Of a stretch of DNA of 64,000 bases, positions 60,842 to 64,000 are shown in pieces; the stretch's first letter is position 1, and the number at the start of each line of letters is the position of its first letter. The stretch is from the NCBI RefSeq assembly GCF_001650915.1, contig NZ_LXYO01000038.1, positions 1 to 64,000 on the forward strand, in the 5' to 3' direction. The position numbers were made by a program, and so were the translations under genes. The notes under the pieces are model-generated. The model was not told the origin of the DNA and made no database searches. It was given only the letters and a program-made list of their open reading frames with translations. Origin of the DNA: Marinobacter sp. EhC06. GTDB lineage: Bacteria > Pseudomonadota > Gammaproteobacteria > Pseudomonadales > Oleiphilaceae.

Positions 60842-61854
60842 GATACCGGCCCCTGGGCTTGCGGCTGGCTTGGTTGCGCAGGCTGCGACCAGGAACTGTA
60901 GGCCTGGCTTCGGTTGCCTCCCTGCTGTTGCGCCCGGCGCAAGGCATTCGCCGCGCTCTGCTGAAGACTGTTGGCATCGTCACCGATATTCAGGCCGGCA
61001 ATTCCGGTACTGACAGTGAGGTTCATGCCATGTGATTCCAGAAGTGTTGCCAGGCCCTTGCGGATAGTCTCGGCACGGGCAATGGCGTCGCTGGTGGAGA
61101 TGCCTGGCAGAATCACCAGAAACTGCAGATCGGCGACCCGGTAATAGGTGTCGAAATCACGGATCTGGGAATGCAGGTAACGACCAATGCGCGGGAGTAT
61201 TGAACGTATGTCCTCATCCGGATCATTGTCGCTCAGGTGGGTGTCCAGTCCGATCATGATAATGGACATGTCTGTGCCTTCCCGTTCGCTGCGCTGGATT
61301 TCTTTGTGCAGGTCGGCGGAAAGATACTCCCGGCTTGCGGCCTGGGTCAGTTCATCGGTCCGGCGCAATGGGGCCAGTTGCCGGGCCTTGTAGTCACGCA
61401 GGAATACCAGCAGCGCCGAGAGCAGCATGGTGAGCAGAAATGCGCTGATCATCTGGTGGCGGTCAGCAAGGCCGACAGCCCACTGTGTTGCGATCATCGC
61501 CAGAACTGTAATGAGCAGGGTGATCAGTGCTGCTGCCGCAGGCGGGACCAGTGCGAAAGCGACGAGGGGAAGGGCGTACAGCCAGTGGCTCAGGACCCAG
61601 GGGCCAGTCCAGAAGCTGGCCAAAAGAATCAGCAGAAGAATCACGAAAAAAGCCTGCTGGACCCGAGGCCAGGGCTGATTCACCCGGCTGGGATGAAAGG
61701 TCTTGCCGGCAATCACAATGCCTGAGGCTGCAGCCGCAGCCGCCGCAACCATGGGTTCTCCCAGTACGGCACAGAGGGTGGCAACGGCGATCAGGGCCAC
61801 GAAGCCTGCCCGCGACAACTTGCTTAACAGGAATTTTTCGGCCATCTGGGCCAT
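60838..61854 (-). CDS. Membrane protein with degenerate GGDEF domain
   Basis: A 338-residue protein with several hydrophobic helices in the first half and a full-length GGDEF-like domain in the second half (LRRTDELTQAASREYLSADL onward). Where GGDEF should stand, the sequence reads RVADLQFLVILPG, so every catalytic position but the final Phe is changed; Mg-binding aspartate is also not clearly kept. A Gln-rich tail follows. Diguanylate cyclase activity is unlikely; a receptor or partner role is more plausible. ATG 61854 has AAGGAAGG 5 bases upstream; an open frame reaches 61911. Overlaps the truncated GGDEF gene by four bases. Confidence 0.8.
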   Translation of the reverse strand: MAQMAEKFLLSKLSRAGFVALIAVATLCAVLGEPMVAAAAAAASGIVIAGKTFHPSRVNQPWPRVQQAFFVILLLILLASFWTGPWVLSHWLYALPLVAFALVPPAAAALITLLITVLAMIATQWAVGLADRHQMISAFLLTMLLSALLVFLRDYKARQLAPLRRTDELTQAASREYLSADLHKEIQRSEREGTDMSIIMIGLDTHLSDNDPDEDIRSILPRIGRYLHSQIRDFDTYYRVADLQFLVILPGISTSDAIARAETIRKGLATLLESHGMNLTVSTGIAGLNIGDDANSLQQSAANALRRAQQQGGNRSQAYSSWSQPAQPSQPQAQGPVS

Positions 61855-61949
61855 TGTGTCCTTCCTTTTCCCGAACTCCCTGAATAAAACCGTCCCCGGG
61901 GAGTTGTTCAAAAGCTCCTTCAGTTTCCGAGTATGGCATATAGCAGCGG

Positions 61950-61955
61950 TATAAT
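61950..61955 (+). promoter_or_regulatory. Possible -10 element of the proA promoter
   Basis: A perfect TATAAT lies 86 bases before proA, in the divergent region between proA and the leftward GGDEF-like pair. No good -35 is seen at normal spacing. Confidence 0.35.
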
Positions 61956-62040
61956 ATCTGTTTGGGATGCGTACTTGAAACGGGAAAGGTAAAGTTAGGC
62001 ACTTATTCCTGATTCCGCTTGAAAACAGAAAGGTATTTGA

Positions 62041-63297
62041 ATGGATATTGCAGCGTACATGGCTGAGGTTGGACAGCAGGCCCGAGCAGCGGCAACGGGA
62101 GTGGCGCGTTCGACCACCGCCGTGCGTAATCAGGCGCTACTCGCTACGGCAGATGCTCTTGATGCAGCCCGGGAAGAGCTGGCTCTGGCCAATGGCAAGG
62201 ATTTGCAGCGGGGCCGTGAAAATGGCCTCGATGCGGCGATGCTGGACCGGCTGGAGCTTACTCCCCAGCGAATCGATACCATGATTGAAGGCCTTCGCCA
62301 GGTGGCGTCGTTGCCGGACCCTATCGGTGCCATTACCGACATGGCCTACCGCCCCTCTGGCATTCAGGTGGGCAAGATGCGTGTGCCGCTGGGAGTCATC
62401 GGTATCATCTACGAGTCCCGTCCTAACGTGACCGTAGAGGCCGCCAGTCTGTGCCTCAAATCGGGCAATGCGACTATTCTCCGGGGCGGCTCGGAGTCGA
62501 TCCATTCCAATCAGGCCATTGCTCGCTGTCTTTCCGAGGGACTTGCAAAAGCAGGGCTGCCCGAGAATGCGGTGCAGGTGATCAAAACAACCGATCGTGC
62601 GGCCGTGGGTGAGCTGATCACCATGCCAGAGTATGTTGATGTCATTGTGCCCAGAGGAGGCAAAGGCTTGATCGAACGCATCAGCCGCGATGCCCGGGTG
62701 CCGGTCATTAAACATCTCGATGGTGTCTGCCATGTCTACATCGACAGCCATGCCGACCCGGAAAAGGCACTCAACGTGGCGATCAATGCCAAAACCCACC
62801 GGTATGGCACCTGTAACACCATGGAAACCCTGCTGGTCGACGCCGAGATCGCCGAGGATATTCTTCCGATGTTGGCTCAGGCTTTTGTTGAGAAAGGCGT
62901 GGAATTGCGTGGCTGCGAGCAAACCCGGGCTATTGTCGAGGGTGTGAACGAAGCTACCGAGGCAGACTGGGAAGCCGAATATCTGGCTCCGGTCCTGGCG
63001 GTGCGTGTGGTTGACGGTCTGGAAGGCGCCATTGCCCATATCAACCGCTACAGTTCCCAGCATACCGACAGCATCATTACCGAGAACTACACCCGGGCAC
63101 GTCGGTTCATTACCGAAGTGGACTCCAGTTCCGTCATGGTCAACGCTTCAACGCGCTTTGCCGACGGGTTCGAGTATGGTCTGGGGGCCGAAATCGGGAT
63201 CTCCACCGACAAGATTCACGCCCGTGGGCCGGTGGGGCTTGAGGGTCTCACGTCCCAGAAATACGTGGTCTTCGGTGACGGGCACATCCGGACCTGA
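62041..63297 (+). CDS. proA: Gamma-glutamyl phosphate reductase
   Basis: NADPH-dependent second enzyme of proline synthesis. The 418-residue protein has the aldehyde dehydrogenase-like fold with VPLGVIGIIYESRPNVTVEA, SGNATILRGGSESIHSN, the catalytic cysteine in RYGTCNTMETLLVD, and the C-terminal GLGAEIGISTDKIHARGPVG. ProB is not present in the window. The stop overlaps the nadD start by one base (TGATG). Confidence 0.97.
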   Translation: MDIAAYMAEVGQQARAAATGVARSTTAVRNQALLATADALDAAREELALANGKDLQRGRENGLDAAMLDRLELTPQRIDTMIEGLRQVASLPDPIGAITDMAYRPSGIQVGKMRVPLGVIGIIYESRPNVTVEAASLCLKSGNATILRGGSESIHSNQAIARCLSEGLAKAGLPENAVQVIKTTDRAAVGELITMPEYVDVIVPRGGKGLIERISRDARVPVIKHLDGVCHVYIDSHADPEKALNVAINAKTHRYGTCNTMETLLVDAEIAEDILPMLAQAFVEKGVELRGCEQTRAIVEGVNEATEADWEAEYLAPVLAVRVVDGLEGAIAHINRYSSQHTDSIITENYTRARRFITEVDSSSVMVNASTRFADGFEYGLGAEIGISTDKIHARGPVGLEGLTSQKYVVFGDGHIRT

Positions 63298-63953
63298 TGT
63301 CCATGCATGTGATCTATGGCGGAACCTTTGATCCGGTGCATCATGGCCACCTCAGGCTGGCCCTTGAAATCAGTGACCGTCTCGGCGTGGAGTACGTCAG
63401 TCTGGTGCCCTGTCATATTCCGCCGCATCGGGGGCGGACCGGGGCTTCCTCCGGTCAGCGCCTGGAGCTGCTGAGGCTGGCGGTGGCCAACGAGCCCCAG
63501 TTACGGATTGACGACCGGGAACTGGCACGGGAAGGCGCCTCCTACACGGCCGACACCCTGCGTCAGCTTCGCGCGGAGCTTGGGCCGGATGAGCCCCTGG
63601 CGATGGTGGTTGGCACCGACGCCTTTGCCGGGTTCGACCGCTGGCGGGAGTGGCAGCAGATTCCGGAGCTGGCCCATGTGGTGGTGGTCCGTCGACCAGG
63701 CCCGGCTCTGGACCCTACAGGCGAACCGGCCCGGCTGCTGGCGGAGCGAGGTGTGGGAGGCCCCGAGGCCTTGCACGGCCGTTCCTGCGGCCATTTTCTG
63801 GAGCTCGATCCGCCGCTTCTGGACATTTCCGCCACCGGAATCAGGAAGCGTATTGGTGATGGCCGCTCACCCCGCTACCTGATGCCCGACCAGGTCTGGG
63901 CAGAAATTCGTCGTCAGGGGCTCTATGGTGCATGCCCCGACGGGAACTTTTAG
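63297..63953 (+). CDS. nadD: Nicotinate-nucleotide adenylyltransferase
   Basis: Adenylates nicotinate mononucleotide in NAD synthesis. The 218-residue protein has the nucleotidyltransferase start VIYGGTFDPVHHGHLRLALE, with the GTFDP and HHGH motifs, the PPHRG loop, the FAGFDRWREWQQI segment and the ISATGIRKRI motif of the alpha-phosphate binding region. Order proA-nadD, with rsfS and rlmH normally next, matches Pseudomonas. The last 47 bases of the window hold no visible gene. Confidence 0.95.
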   Translation: MSMHVIYGGTFDPVHHGHLRLALEISDRLGVEYVSLVPCHIPPHRGRTGASSGQRLELLRLAVANEPQLRIDDRELAREGASYTADTLRQLRAELGPDEPLAMVVGTDAFAGFDRWREWQQIPELAHVVVVRRPGPALDPTGEPARLLAERGVGGPEALHGRSCGHFLELDPPLLDISATGIRKRIGDGRSPRYLMPDQVWAEIRRQGLYGACPDGNF

Positions 63954-64000
63954 TGCTACAATCGCGTCTGAATATGACATTTCGGGCGGCCATATCGGCA

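Overview
This window reads as a core chromosomal segment of a marine gammaproteobacterium, most probably Marinobacter or a close relative. That is an inference from moderately GC-rich sequence, pseudomonad/Alteromonadales-like gene order and protein sequences recognised by eye; no database search was run. Coding density is very high. Nearly every gene belongs to a conserved family, and I saw no rRNA, tRNA, insertion sequence, prophage, integrase or CRISPR array.

Layout. (1) 1-6560: leuA; a holD-rimI pair with prfC and a yjjV-type TatD gene, echoing the E. coli holD-rimI-prfC-yjjV neighbourhood; then rplM-rpsI with promoter and terminator. (2) 6561-10592: the cytochrome bc1 operon petABC, then sspA-sspB. 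(3) 10591-14891: leftward lpoA-yraN-diaA, divergent rsmI, and the RNase P RNA gene rnpB with a visible promoter, closing helix and terminator. (4) 15094-33279: a complete dcw (division and cell wall) cluster, mraZ-rsmH-ftsL-ftsI-murE-murF-mraY-murD-ftsW-murG-murC-ddlB-ftsQ-ftsA-ftsZ-lpxC, mostly with overlapping genes, behind one recognisable promoter and a four-copy MraZ operator. (5) 33291-40145: dciA, an M23 peptidase, secA, argJ and a Nudix-ThiE fusion. (6) 40233-48643: moaC, ribA, the xseB-ispA-dxs isoprenoid operon, an NRDE protein, a TauE/SafE transporter and lgt-thyA-folA. (7) 48640-54726: a more variable stretch with a DeaD-like helicase, a thioesterase, a haloalkane-dehalogenase-like hydrolase whose nucleophile position is Asn, two unrecognised small genes, an AI-2E/PerM transporter and a small peptidoglycan-binding protein. 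(8) 54748-64000: ilvD, a cNMP-like/HDOD regulator, a LON-N protein, a DedA-PAP2 fusion, two overlapping membrane genes with degenerate GGDEF domains, then proA-nadD.

The window makes peptidoglycan precursors (mur, mraY, ddlB), assembles the septum (fts), attaches envelope functions (lpxC, lgt, lpoA, secA, M23 peptidase) and supplies housekeeping functions. No multi-gene defence or mobile system was found. The parts most worth a second look are the Asn-nucleophile hydrolase, the tandem degenerate GGDEF proteins, a Cys-rich 82-residue protein, the divergent HolD, the MraZ operator array, and several clean palindromes (across two convergent stop codons, in the deaD leader, and upstream of petA).
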